Part shown: positions 13,917 through 20,518 of the stretch, piece by piece
Layout: each line of letters opens with the position of its first letter
Numbering within the stretch: position 1 is the stretch's first letter
From: a virus
Virus record (IMG/VR): IMGVR_UViG_3300023174_000523
Coordinates: 1-28,230 of that record
DNA length: 28,230 bases
Direction: 5' to 3' (one strand)
Position numbers and translations under genes: made by a program
Notes under the pieces: generated by a model
What the model was told of the DNA's origin: nothing
What the model saw: only the letters and a program-made list of their open reading frames with translations
Database searches by the model: none

Positions 13917-14534
13917 AGAGCTTGATGCCTTTGCGAATTTGTCAAAACGAGCGCGGAGCATTTCGGGTGTTGCTGTTGCCGCTGCGGCAACGCCTTCCTC
14001 GATGGCGTCGGCAAATCCGAGAGCCACGGCTTCGACGGCATCGAGCCATGTCTCGGCGTCCATCATTGCGCCAATTTCTTCAGCGTTGATGCCGGTCTTC
14101 CTCACATACGCGTTGCGGAGATTGACTTTTAACTTGTCGAGAAGGTCGGCTTCTTTGCGGAGGTCTTTGCTCTCGCCCATGCTGACGGTCCAAGGATTAT
14201 GGATCATCAAGAGTGCGTTATCGGCCATAAAGACCGGTGAACCGGCCATGGCGATAACCGAGGCCATGGATGCGGCCATGGCATCGATGTGGACGGTCAA
14301 CCCGCCTTCGTGTCGACGGAGGGCGTTGTAAATGGCCGTGCCTTCGATGACGCTGCCGCCCGGAGAATTAATGCGCAGGTGGATGTGTTGGCCTGCGAGC
14401 TTGCCGAGGTCAGCGAGGAATTCTTTGCTGCCTGCGCCGAAAGCACCGATCTCGTCGTAGAGCGTAACGGTGGTTTCGTTGTTGCCGGTTTGTTCCAGTG
14501 CATAAAATTTCGGGGTGGATGTGGGTGTGGTCAT
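13374..14534 (-). CDS. ClpP-type prohead maturation protease with C-terminal scaffold
   Basis: 386 residues from the ATG at 14534, which forms an ATGA with the portal stop. Residues 1-200 are a ClpP-like serine protease: 'INSPGGSV' (56-63), nucleophile Ser89 in 'AMAASMASVIAMAG', His112 in 'LLMIHNPW', and a likely Asp near 159 in 'MMDAETWLDAVEAVALGFAD'. From about residue 207 an acidic Pro/Ala/Glu linker and helical scaffold follow. In this family the protease sits inside the procapsid, removes scaffold and then degrades itself. Long frames on both strands over this region are GC-composition shadows. Confidence 0.9.
   Translation of the reverse strand: MTTPTSTPKFYALEQTGNNETTVTLYDEIGAFGAGSKEFLADLGKLAGQHIHLRINSPGGSVIEGTAIYNALRRHEGGLTVHIDAMAASMASVIAMAGSPVFMADNALLMIHNPWTVSMGESKDLRKEADLLDKLKVNLRNAYVRKTGINAEEIGAMMDAETWLDAVEAVALGFADAIEEGVAAAATATPEMLRARFDKFAKASSSMNTPEVITYSAEVAEQAAEIIEATVVSESAPAEQPATEPAPEVVAETPAPESVEAPAPEAVEAPSEAPAEPQAKLAAADSILAKYNAVIAERDAAVAGLKEASANIEFLRSEIAAERESLARLERSLGLSAAREIPEVLPTQNAENIYDQWKNATGAEKTRIFRANRKALEIAAKNLTPQ
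13382..13389 (-). promoter_or_regulatory. TTTGACAC element upstream of the capsid gene
   Basis: It lies in the last codons of the protease/scaffold gene, 40 bases before the capsid ATG. This is the longest spacing in the set, so the weakest member. Confidence 0.35.
13939..13947 (-). promoter_or_regulatory. TTTTGACAA element upstream of the nested scaffold start
   Basis: TTTTGACAA then 22 bases then the internal ATG at 13916. The stretch TTTTGACAAATTCGCAAAGG closely matches TTTTGACACATCCGCACAGG before the 12112 gene. Confidence 0.5.
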
Positions 14535-16276
14535 GGTTCGATGGGTGTTGAATCTTCGGGGAGAGGTGGCGGTGTCGGTTCGTCTGGATTGGCGAGCGCG
14601 TTGGTGAGGGTGATCGGCGAGCGGATCGGGTTTTCGTTCCACTCGCTGAGGACTTCCTCGCCCATGACGGGCAGAGCCAGCATGGAGCGGACGGAGCTTT
14701 CGACTTCTTGCGAGGGAGTGATGACGCCGGCGCGGACGGCTGCGCCAATGGCGTCGAGTTTTTCTTTGGCCTGCATGTCGAACATTTCGCCTTCTTGGAG
14801 TTGAGGTTGATCTTCGGAGTCGGCGCCATCCGGCTCGGCGGGTTGTTGCGCGGCGATGCCGTTGCGGAGGGAGTTGGGGAAGACCTGCGAGACATCGAGG
14901 CCGAGGGCGTCGCACTTGGCTTTGCGGCGGAGGTAGGTGTCGATGACATCGTCCTCTTCCTCGGTGGCGCGGAGGCCGAGCATGTTGTAGTATCGCGTGG
15001 GGCTGAGGTGACCTTTGTCGAGTTGCTCGCTGTAGGCGCGGGCGTCGCGGCCGGAATCAACGGTGATCTTGCGGGGAGCGAGCCATTCGTGCCGCCACCA
15101 GTCGTCGCCGGGGTATTCGAGGCGACCGGCCTGCATTTCATGCCACAGCCAGTATTTGTAAAACGGCCTGCAAAACTGATCGATGACCTGCTGTTGCAGG
15201 CGCTCGAGGAAGTTTTGGGTGACTTCCAAAACGGCGCGTTGCTCGGTGCCAGCGAGGCCGACATTGACCATCATGGCTTCGGGCGGCAGGCCGATGGCGA
15301 AGGCGACATCCGAGCGGAGGGCGCGCATGACGGCTTCGTAGGTCTGGCCGGGAATGTCGTTTTTAAAGGCTTCGAGCTTTTCGCCTGGCTTGAGGCGCGG
15401 AAGGAGGATGCCGTTCGGGAGGTCGCTGGTCGTGAGGTCGCCGACTTCGTTGCTGGTCGTCTTCATGCCAGCGCCGAGGCCGATCTTGGCGACTTCGGTG
15501 CTGGTCACCATGTAGCCAATCTGCGCACCTGCTTTGTATGCGCCTTTCACGAAACCGTTTATTTCGGAGATGTCGCGCAGGTTGGAGACTGCGGAGTGAA
15601 GCCACGAGACGCCGCGCGGCTGGCCGTGCCTGCGGATGTGGCGCATGTGCAAAACTTGGTCTGCGGAGATTTCTTTACCTCCAATCGTGTAGCTTGCGGG
15701 CGCGCCGAATTGATCGAGGCGCACGCCGTCGTGAGTCATGTCATCCGGGTTGCCGAAGCTGGCAGATCCGCCGATGGCTTCGCCGCCTATGAAGCGGACG
15801 CGGGCGGCACCTTCTTTTGTTTTGAGAAATTGGGCAAAGAAATCGCCGTCGATTGCGACCTGTCGGAGGATGAGACTTTGTGCGGTGTAAAAATTAACCT
15901 GGGCGCTGGCATCAAATGCCCATGCCTCTGCGCAGACGCGATCCTCGAAATACTGATCGACCTTTTTGTTCCAGGCGGTGTTCGATGTTTTCGGCTGAAC
16001 CACGATGCCGGTCCCGATGGCGCGCTGTGCCAGATGCTCGACAAGGTAGGTCGCCTGCGGTGCGTTGTTGTAGAGCCAGCGCGCGAGGCGCAGGATTTCC
16101 ATCCGCGTGTAGGCCGTTAACTCTCTCTTCGGGTCTGTGGTCGGCACCCATACGAGGCCGCGATTTAGCGAAGGTTGCGCGGCTTCAAATGCCGCTGCTT
16201 TTGCGTCGAGCTTGCGCGGGCGACCTGCTCCGGGGCGAGTTCCTCCCCAACTTGATTTTTTGATTTTTGACGGCAC
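14531..16276 (-). CDS. Portal protein, lambda-B type
   Basis: 581 residues, start GTG at 16276. Typical portal stretches include 'TRMEILRLARWLYNNAPQAT', 'LAQRAIGTGIVVQPKTSN', 'QVAIDGDFFAQFLKTKEG', 'DQVLHMRHIRRHGQPRGVSW' and 'GLPPEAMMVNVGLAGTEQRA'. Twelve copies of such proteins form the DNA channel at the capsid vertex. It follows the gpW-position gene and precedes the protease, as in lambda W-B-C. Unusually, the N-terminus has 'WGGTRPGAGRPRKLDAKAAA', a basic Gly/Arg/Pro motif more often seen in DNA-binding small terminases. A GTTTGACAC element lies exactly 12 bases before the GTG. There is no other initiation codon with better context nearby. Confidence 0.92.
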   Translation of the reverse strand: MPSKIKKSSWGGTRPGAGRPRKLDAKAAAFEAAQPSLNRGLVWVPTTDPKRELTAYTRMEILRLARWLYNNAPQATYLVEHLAQRAIGTGIVVQPKTSNTAWNKKVDQYFEDRVCAEAWAFDASAQVNFYTAQSLILRQVAIDGDFFAQFLKTKEGAARVRFIGGEAIGGSASFGNPDDMTHDGVRLDQFGAPASYTIGGKEISADQVLHMRHIRRHGQPRGVSWLHSAVSNLRDISEINGFVKGAYKAGAQIGYMVTSTEVAKIGLGAGMKTTSNEVGDLTTSDLPNGILLPRLKPGEKLEAFKNDIPGQTYEAVMRALRSDVAFAIGLPPEAMMVNVGLAGTEQRAVLEVTQNFLERLQQQVIDQFCRPFYKYWLWHEMQAGRLEYPGDDWWRHEWLAPRKITVDSGRDARAYSEQLDKGHLSPTRYYNMLGLRATEEEDDVIDTYLRRKAKCDALGLDVSQVFPNSLRNGIAAQQPAEPDGADSEDQPQLQEGEMFDMQAKEKLDAIGAAVRAGVITPSQEVESSVRSMLALPVMGEEVLSEWNENPIRSPITLTNALANPDEPTPPPLPEDSTPIEP

Positions 16277-16288
16277 GCCACGGGCGGC

Positions 16289-16297
16289 GTGTCAAAC
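16289..16297 (-). promoter_or_regulatory. GTTTGACAC element, 12 bases before the portal start
   Basis: GTTTGACAC, then GCCGCCCGTGGC, then GTG. It contains the TGA stop of the previous gene, and it is almost the same as the leader of that previous gene. Confidence 0.5.
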
Positions 16298-16567
16298 GGC
16301 GGTGCCGTATCGGGAGCGGTCGGCGATGGCGAAAAGTTGGCGTCCGTTTGGACCTTCAGCGAGGAGTTCTTCGACTGCCTGGAGCAAAAGCCACTTCGGA
16401 AAACTGACCTGCCCGCCGGTGCCAGTGCCGTCGGATGACAGAGAGGTGATGACGACCTCCTCGGTGGCGCTGGCGAATGTGGCGAGCGCGAGGGCTTCGA
16501 GTTCGGCGGTTGTCTTGGTGCGGCGAAGGAAGGATTTTACGCCGGAGATTTTGTCGAGGTCGGTCAC
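16292..16567 (-). CDS. Head-tail connector in the gpW position
   Basis: 91 residues, start GTG at 16567 (MTDLDKISGVKSFLRRTKTT). It is small, with an N-terminal helix pair and a beta-hairpin-like 'EVVITSLSSDGTGTGGQVSF' followed by a helix 'KWLLLQAVEELLAE'. Size, the helix-hairpin-helix order and location directly before the portal gene match gpW-type head-completion proteins, although I cannot show sequence homology. It is the first gene after a 361-base non-coding island. A TTTTGACAC element stands exactly 12 bases before the GTG. Confidence 0.6.
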   Translation of the reverse strand: MTDLDKISGVKSFLRRTKTTAELEALALATFASATEEVVITSLSSDGTGTGGQVSFPKWLLLQAVEELLAEGPNGRQLFAIADRSRYGTAV

Positions 16568-16579
16568 GCCTCGGCGGGC

Positions 16580-16588
16580 GTGTCAAAA
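16580..16588 (-). promoter_or_regulatory. TTTTGACAC element, 12 bases before the gpW-position start
   Basis: TTTTGACAC, then GCCCGCCGAGGC, then GTG. No upstream gene ends here, which shows that the element is not simply a by-product of a stop codon. Confidence 0.5.
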
Positions 16589-16597
16589 TGGGTTTGA

Positions 16598-16622
16598 CCA
16601 CAGAGGACACGGAGAGCACGGA
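16598..16622. repeat. Short interspersed-type repeat (CACAGAGGACACGGAG...)
   Basis: Internally repetitive stretch: CACAGAGGACACGGAG then AGCACGGAG. In one frame it reads TTEDTESTE and in another HRGHGEHG. I recall very similar intergenic repeats in Verrucomicrobiota, Planctomycetota and related genomes. That link is from memory, not from a search. Confidence 0.5.
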
Positions 16623-16672
16623 GCGATTAGAAATTGCGCGGCAGTTCAAGCGTGGCTTGAGTTCGCGCGGCA

Positions 16673-16720
16673 CTTTCTAAACATGAAAGAAATATTAGTG
16701 CTTTTTTCTTTCTAAACATG
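16673..16720. repeat. 13-bp direct repeat CTTTCTAAACATG
   Basis: Perfect copies at 16673-16685 and 16708-16720, 35 bases apart, in the gene-free island. The second copy abuts a perfect inverted repeat. Confidence 0.7.
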
Positions 16721-16747
16721 TTGAAAAAACGACCCTGTTTTTTCAAC
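16720..16747. repeat. Perfect 11-bp inverted repeat
   Basis: GTTGAAAAAAC (16720-16730) and GTTTTTTCAAC (16737-16747) with loop GACCCT. There is no T-run beyond the stem, so it looks more like a protein-binding or structural site than a terminator. Confidence 0.7.
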
Positions 16748-16812
16748 GATACCCGTTGAGATATACGGCAAGAAGGATATGCTTTGTTTATACCGCATGA
16801 GGTATAAATCAT

Positions 16813-16854
16813 AAAAATTTTGTCGGAAATTTGTATACTTTTTTTCCGACAAAA
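16813..16854 (-). terminator. A/T-rich hairpin, possible second terminator
   Basis: A perfect 12-bp pair: TTTTGTCGGAAA (16818-16829) with TTTCCGACAAAA (16843-16854). On the minus strand it is followed by TTTTT (16817-16813). It lies immediately downstream of the stronger terminator at 16851-16897 and shares its A/T tract, which suggests tandem termination. Confidence 0.6.
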
Positions 16855-16897
16855 AAAAGACCCGCCATATTGCGCGTCGTGGAGAGGCGTGGCGGGT
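16851..16897 (-). terminator. Intrinsic terminator after the packaging genes
   Basis: On the minus strand, ACCCGCCA (16897-16890) pairs with TGGCGGGT (16867-16860) and is followed by C and eight T's. It ends the transcript coming from the terminase block, 30 bases after the stop of the gene at 16929. Confidence 0.75.
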
Positions 16898-16923
16898 GTG
16901 ATGTTTTTACGGAGGAGTCAAAG

Positions 16924-16953
16924 TTTGGTCACGAAATCTGTTTCGTGACCAAA
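16924..16953. repeat. Perfect 13-bp inverted repeat with the CGTGAC motif
   Basis: TTTGGTCACGAAA pairs with TTTCGTGACCAAA across a 4-base loop. It overlaps the last codons of the gene at 16929. The inner TTTCGTGAC is the same word as in the origin-like repeats at 24496-24525 and 24722-24751. Confidence 0.75.
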
Positions 16954-17201
16954 TCGGGATGCTCGTAAATTCCATATTCTATTTTTATTTGCGACAACTC
17001 TTTCTGCAAATAGACAGCTATGTTCCGCACATGCTGAAGTTCTGTGGTTGCCGCATCCCGCTCTCGCCTCAAATTGCGCGCCTCTTCACATTTTTCAAAA
17101 AAGGCCGCTGTGATTTTTGATCGGAAGGCCCATTGTGATTCTATAATGTCGCATGCTGCGTCATAAGTCGTAAGGCAACTCTGCAAAGTCGTATGGTTCA
17201 T
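16929..17201 (-). CDS. Small coiled-coil protein of unknown function
   Basis: 90 residues, starting MNHTTLQSCLTTYDAACDII. A heptad-rich segment 'EEARNLRRERDAATTELQHV' and 'VYLQKELSQIKIEYGIYEHP' predict a coiled coil, related in style to the ERDEA-rich proteins at 19685-21655. There is no Shine-Dalgarno. It ends inside a perfect inverted repeat. No family recognised. It could be an accessory insertion between terminase and portal genes. Confidence 0.55.
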   Translation of the reverse strand: MNHTTLQSCLTTYDAACDIIESQWAFRSKITAAFFEKCEEARNLRRERDAATTELQHVRNIAVYLQKELSQIKIEYGIYEHPDLVTKQIS

Positions 17202-17231
17202 AGTATCATATCGGTGACGCCAACGATTTGC

Positions 17232-17444
17232 TCAGAACATGCCGAAGATTTTGCGCAGATCGTCCACGGATTTTGAGTCGTTTACCGGCGTGTGTTCGTT
17301 TTCCTCTTCGCCTTCGTGAAAAGCGTAGTCCCATGTCTGGTCAAACAACTTCCGCAGGCCGCGCGCGCTCATGGTGACATTTCCGTCGCCCGCAAAGCTG
17401 GGATTTTTTGCCACATAGATTTTCCAGAGTTGCGATTTTTTCAT
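17232..17444 (-). CDS. Small protein following the large terminase
   Basis: 70 residues, starting MKKSQLWKIYVAKNPSFAGD in an ATGA overlap with the large terminase. The stretch 'LWKIYVAKNPSFAGDGNVTM' followed by 'RGLRKLFDQTWDYAFHEGEE' is, by memory, a pattern seen in several phage small proteins between the terminase and portal genes; no function is established to my knowledge. Strong translational coupling to the terminase suggests a head-assembly or packaging accessory role. Acidic at the C-terminus ('EGEEENEHTPVND'). Confidence 0.65.
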   Translation of the reverse strand: MKKSQLWKIYVAKNPSFAGDGNVTMSARGLRKLFDQTWDYAFHEGEEENEHTPVNDSKSVDDLRKIFGMF

Positions 17445-19120
17445 TTAAATTCGATGGCTCCTGCTTTTCGCAGTTGTTGCGCGCATGCGTAGTTGAGTCG
17501 AACGGCGTCGGCGAAGTGGTCACCTGCCACCGATCGCCATTCTTTGCGGCCTTTTTTGGTGATGATGATTTTCTGCCCCATGAAGGCGGACAGAAATTCT
17601 TCGCCTGCGTCTTTCGGGAAAAATAGAAATGGGGATTTCCGCTTGGCAATCCGGTCGATGAACAGCGAGACCTTCGACGCGAATTCGTTCACCGTGTAGA
17701 GCGGCATGGTTGGGTATTCCTTCAACACGCTCTCCGATATACTGCCGAAGTTTGCGCCTGATCCTTTTGCAGGGAAAAAGAAATTCCCAGAGAGATAGCA
17801 GGCGCGGTATACGGCGTTTGCGTTGAAGCCTGAGTCGAGAAGCCCGCCGATCGGCGTGATCTCCCTGCCGTCTGGCGTCTTGTATTTCTGCGACGGCGCG
17901 ACTTCGAGCATGTCGTCGATGCCGGTGACGGTGCCGTAGTCGATGACATAAGCGTCGCCATTTTCTGCAAAGGCCATCGTCGTCCAATGCGATGTATCTT
18001 GGCCAACATCCGCCGAGAGCGTGATGGCCACCGGATCGATAGGGCAGGCTCCGCGAAGGTAGTCTTTGCGACAAGCGAGCACCTCGGCGCTTGTGGCTCC
18101 GGTGCCTTGCACGGTCCAGCGGCGGGCGTTGCGCTTCTGGATGAATTTTTTCATTGCCTCGGTGTCTCCGGCCTTGCGGTCCAGATCTGCCTTCACCCAC
18201 TCGACAGCGAGGCTCCCCCAAGGTATCCACCAGACGGCAGCGGCATCGTAGTGAAAGGCGATCCGCCCTGGCGCGCCGTGCGATGTGACGATGTAGCGAG
18301 AGTCGGATGACAATGCGCGGCGGATGCGCGGGTCATCCATGTATTCGTGCGAGCATGTCGGGCAGACGAGCCGTGCGCTCTTGGCTACGCGATCCCAGAG
18401 CATGGCGCCATTGGCGTCGGTCTCGCGGTCGAAGGCGATGTTTTTGAAATCCCACGGATGCACAGCACCGCATAAGCACTGCCAGGAGAATTCGCGTTTC
18501 TCGCATAGGTCTTCTGCGTCGTGGAAATCGTCGCCTTCTTCGCCTCCCTGCGACACCAGGATGCGGCGGGCATTCCACCTGTCGTGAGTTCGGCGGCGGA
18601 ATTCCTCAAGCATTCCGCGTTTCCAACGCCACACTTCGTCGGCTATCGCCCACCGGATAGATTTCTCCTGAAGGCTGGTGAGGTTTGCGCCGCCGATAAA
18701 AAGCGGCATGTGTGGGAAAAGGATCTCCGTCTTGCGTTTCTGGTGTCGGTCTTTTGGAAAAAGTTTGGCGACCGAGGGTATTGCTTCGAGCATCGGCCCG
18801 AGGCGCGACTCCGCCCATTGCTTGGCCGTCTTGTCCGTCTGCCCGGTTACCAATGTCGGGCCGGGGTTCTCCGAGATGATCCATGCCAGGAGAGACTCGA
18901 AAAGCGTGGTCTTCCCGCTGCCGACAGGTGCGCAAATAAGGATCTCGTCGTTCGTGTCTTTGGCGATCTCTTCGATTGGCTCGTTCATCCACTGCGCTGT
19001 CGTGGAATCAAATTGCGTATTTCGTGCCGAGTGCGGAACGACGACATGCCGAGACATCCACTGCACCGGACTCAACCGCTCGCCGGGGTTCACTCCGAGT
19101 TTGAAATATTGAGCGATCAT
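17441..19120 (-). CDS. Terminase large subunit, GpA family
   Basis: 559 residues. The N-terminal ATPase has Walker A 'APVGSGKT' (64-71) and Walker B 'WAIADE' (157-162). The centre has a Cys quartet, C215-x-C217 and C253-x2-C256, probably a zinc site. The nuclease domain shows the acidic residues expected: D371 in 'LSADVGQD', D429 in 'LLDSGFN' and D534 in 'AGDHFADAVRL'. It powers DNA packaging into the procapsid through the portal and cuts the concatemer. GpA-type enzymes usually make cohesive ends, so a cos-type genome is expected, although no cos site is identified here. ATGA overlaps join it to the small subunit upstream and the small gene downstream. Confidence 0.94.
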   Translation of the reverse strand: MIAQYFKLGVNPGERLSPVQWMSRHVVVPHSARNTQFDSTTAQWMNEPIEEIAKDTNDEILICAPVGSGKTTLFESLLAWIISENPGPTLVTGQTDKTAKQWAESRLGPMLEAIPSVAKLFPKDRHQKRKTEILFPHMPLFIGGANLTSLQEKSIRWAIADEVWRWKRGMLEEFRRRTHDRWNARRILVSQGGEEGDDFHDAEDLCEKREFSWQCLCGAVHPWDFKNIAFDRETDANGAMLWDRVAKSARLVCPTCSHEYMDDPRIRRALSSDSRYIVTSHGAPGRIAFHYDAAAVWWIPWGSLAVEWVKADLDRKAGDTEAMKKFIQKRNARRWTVQGTGATSAEVLACRKDYLRGACPIDPVAITLSADVGQDTSHWTTMAFAENGDAYVIDYGTVTGIDDMLEVAPSQKYKTPDGREITPIGGLLDSGFNANAVYRACYLSGNFFFPAKGSGANFGSISESVLKEYPTMPLYTVNEFASKVSLFIDRIAKRKSPFLFFPKDAGEEFLSAFMGQKIIITKKGRKEWRSVAGDHFADAVRLNYACAQQLRKAGAIEFK

Positions 19121-19521
19121 TCTTCGGAAAGTATTTTTAAAACGCGGTTTATTTCATCATCTAAGATCGGGACCATCTGAGCGGCGGATAGCCCCTCAAG
19201 CCTGCCAGGCAATGCGCCACTCCATGAAAAGAGTTGAGCCTTCACAGCCATGCCGAGAGCGAAGTTTTCTTCCTTTACTTTCTCGACAGCAATGTGCTTC
19301 CCCTTGGTGACCTCCAGCAGATACTCGATCCGGTCGCCCTCGAGCTTGAGCTTCCTGAGCCTCGCGGCCTTCATGTCCTCCACGGGCATTCCGGTGGTCT
19401 CGGATTCGGCGGCAAGGTTGCGAGCCTGCCGTTTCGTCACAGCAAGCTCACTGGCAATGCGATCCGTAACAGGGTCACGGGGTCGGCCCTTGCCTCTCTT
19501 TGGGGTGGTCTTGGGTTTCAT
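19117..19521 (-). CDS. Terminase small subunit candidate
   Basis: 134 residues, starting MKPKTTPKRGKGRPRDPVTD. The N-terminus is basic, with 'RGKGRPRDP', followed by a helix-turn-helix-like segment 'RIASELAVTKRQARNLAAES' and a long helical region 'KAARLRKLKLEGDRIEYLLE' as in Nu1-like and DUF1441-like small terminases. It is directly upstream of and ATGA-coupled to the GpA large subunit. The role would be recognition of the packaging site and recruitment of the large subunit. The sequence TATAAT overlaps its start codon but has no matching -35 hexamer. Confidence 0.75.
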   Translation of the reverse strand: MKPKTTPKRGKGRPRDPVTDRIASELAVTKRQARNLAAESETTGMPVEDMKAARLRKLKLEGDRIEYLLEVTKGKHIAVEKVKEENFALGMAVKAQLFSWSGALPGRLEGLSAAQMVPILDDEINRVLKILSEE

Positions 19522-19556
19522 TATAGGGAAATGGGAATTTTATTGCTCACAAAAAA

Positions 19557-19646
19557 CTATCGAGCGACGGGCAAACTGCTGGCTTGGAGTTGCTTGGTAG
19601 GGTTCCCGCTGACCCCACCCGTCTTTGGATTGGATTTGTCTGACAT
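19557..19646 (-). CDS. Possible 29-residue peptide upstream of terminase
   Basis: ATG at 19646, stop at 19557: MSDKSNPKTGGVSGNPTKQL and nine more residues. The composition (Gly, Pro, Asn, Lys) is like short disordered phage peptides. A competing 47-codon minus frame starting at the ATG just upstream overlaps it in another phase, and neither has a Shine-Dalgarno. Low confidence. Confidence 0.25.
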   Translation of the reverse strand: MSDKSNPKTGGVSGNPTKQLQASSLPVAR

Positions 19647-19662
19647 TTTTCAACTGCGACAA

Positions 19663-19737
19663 TTTCAAAGTGCGGCAATTCATTTCACTTTTTGCAAGGT
19701 TGTGTGGAGCGCCAGCGTTTCAAAGTGTCGGCAATTC
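19663..19737. repeat. Imperfect 19/20-bp direct repeat
   Basis: TTTCAAAGTGCGGCAATTC at 19663-19681 and TTTCAAAGTGTCGGCAATTC at 19718-19737. The second is within the end of the coiled-coil gene, the first just after it. This suggests partial duplication or a recombination scar at the gene end. Confidence 0.65.
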
Positions 19738-20518
19738 TTTCGGATGTTTCACTTAATGAAAAACTATGTGAGCCAAGGCAGTGCGAAGCTATGACGGCCA
19801 AGTCGTAAGCGATCTCCTGTGCTTCATTGCGCTCGCTCTCTAATTTTTCAATTTTATCACACGAATTTTCAAATGCGTCTTGCAGGGCATACCATTCAGA
19901 CCTCGCCTCGTCGCGCTCTAGCTTCATCCGTTCAAAATCCAAAGTCCGTAAATCAACCTCCTGCAAAGCATCTGCCATTTTCTCCCTCGCCTCGTCACGC
20001 TCGCGTATGGCATAATCCACAGCATATTTGGACGATTCATTAGTTTCATTTCGTTGCCGTATTGCCTCGTCGCGCTCGCGCTCAGCCGAATCAGCTTGAA
20101 GGCTGTAAATGTGATACCCCTCCTTGTAATTATGCGCGTCTGCCCTCGCTTCGTCGCGCTCTTTACGGGCATACTCAAGCTCCTTTCTCAGTTCGTCGCG
20201 CTCGCGCTCCAAATCAGGTAATTTAGCAATTCGGGAAGCTAAATCACACTCGTCCCCGATTGTCTTTCCTCCGCTTATCGTGGCAAAAATTTCGTAACCG
20301 TCAGTGACGGCAAAACTTCCTTCTTCTGGATAATCGGTTACATACCATTTTGTCGCGGGAGATTTTGATAAACGAACCCCCTTGCTGATTTCTTTTTTTG
20401 TGCAATCTGGATCAAGTCCAGACCCCTTGCATCTTGGGCATATGGCCGAACGAAACGGGATATGATGAAACTCCCACGGAGCGAGATTATATGTTTCTGG
20501 CGTGGGTATATCACTCAT
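19685..20518 (-). CDS. Long coiled-coil protein with Cys motif and ERDEA repeats
   Basis: 277 residues from the ATG at 20518 (MSDIPTPETYNLAPWEFHHI), in an ATGA overlap. An N-terminal 'CPRCKGSGLDPDC' (C27, C30, C39) resembles the CxxCxGxG hook of DnaJ-type zinc motifs. From about residue 107 to 245 it is a continuous charged coiled coil containing repeated ERERDE, KERDEA, RERDEA and LERDEA words. Similar proteins with TPET/TPRTDA-like starts and ERDEA repeats are widespread in phage accessory regions; their function is not known. It may be a regulator or anti-host protein acting through oligomerisation. I cannot go further than this. Confidence 0.7.
   Translation of the reverse strand: MSDIPTPETYNLAPWEFHHIPFRSAICPRCKGSGLDPDCTKKEISKGVRLSKSPATKWYVTDYPEEGSFAVTDGYEIFATISGGKTIGDECDLASRIAKLPDLERERDELRKELEYARKERDEARADAHNYKEGYHIYSLQADSAERERDEAIRQRNETNESSKYAVDYAIRERDEAREKMADALQEVDLRTLDFERMKLERDEARSEWYALQDAFENSCDKIEKLESERNEAQEIAYDLAVIASHCLGSHSFSLSETSERIADTLKRWRSTQPCKK

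Larger units (their letters stand above)
16568..16928. other. Non-coding island rich in inverted repeats
   Basis: No convincing gene lies in these 361 bases. The island holds, from left to right: the leader of the gpW-position gene; a CACAGAGGACACGGAG-type repeat; a 13-bp direct repeat; and three inverted repeats, one of them a terminator, with a fourth at its right edge. It is more A/T-rich than the neighbouring genes. It separates the terminase block from the head genes, where lambda-like phages normally have no gap. A 61-codon minus frame at 16627-16812 is probably chance. Confidence 0.7.

Noticed and set aside
14708-16120. Long plus-strand open frame of 470 codons
   Set aside because: It lies fully opposite the portal gene, whose protein features are unmistakable, and its translation has low-complexity composition without motifs. 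Shadow of codon bias.
3066-16588. TTGACA elements as ordinary sigma-70 promoters
   Set aside because: No TATAAT-like box lies about 17 bases downstream in the cases inspected, and three elements are only 12 bases from the start codon.
16627-16812. 61-codon minus frame in the gene-free island
   Set aside because: It is built across hairpins and direct repeats, with no ribosome site, no motif and odd composition.
19505-19525. TATAAT overlapping the small terminase start as a promoter -10 box
   Set aside because: No -35 hexamer at proper distance, and transcription would start inside the gene.
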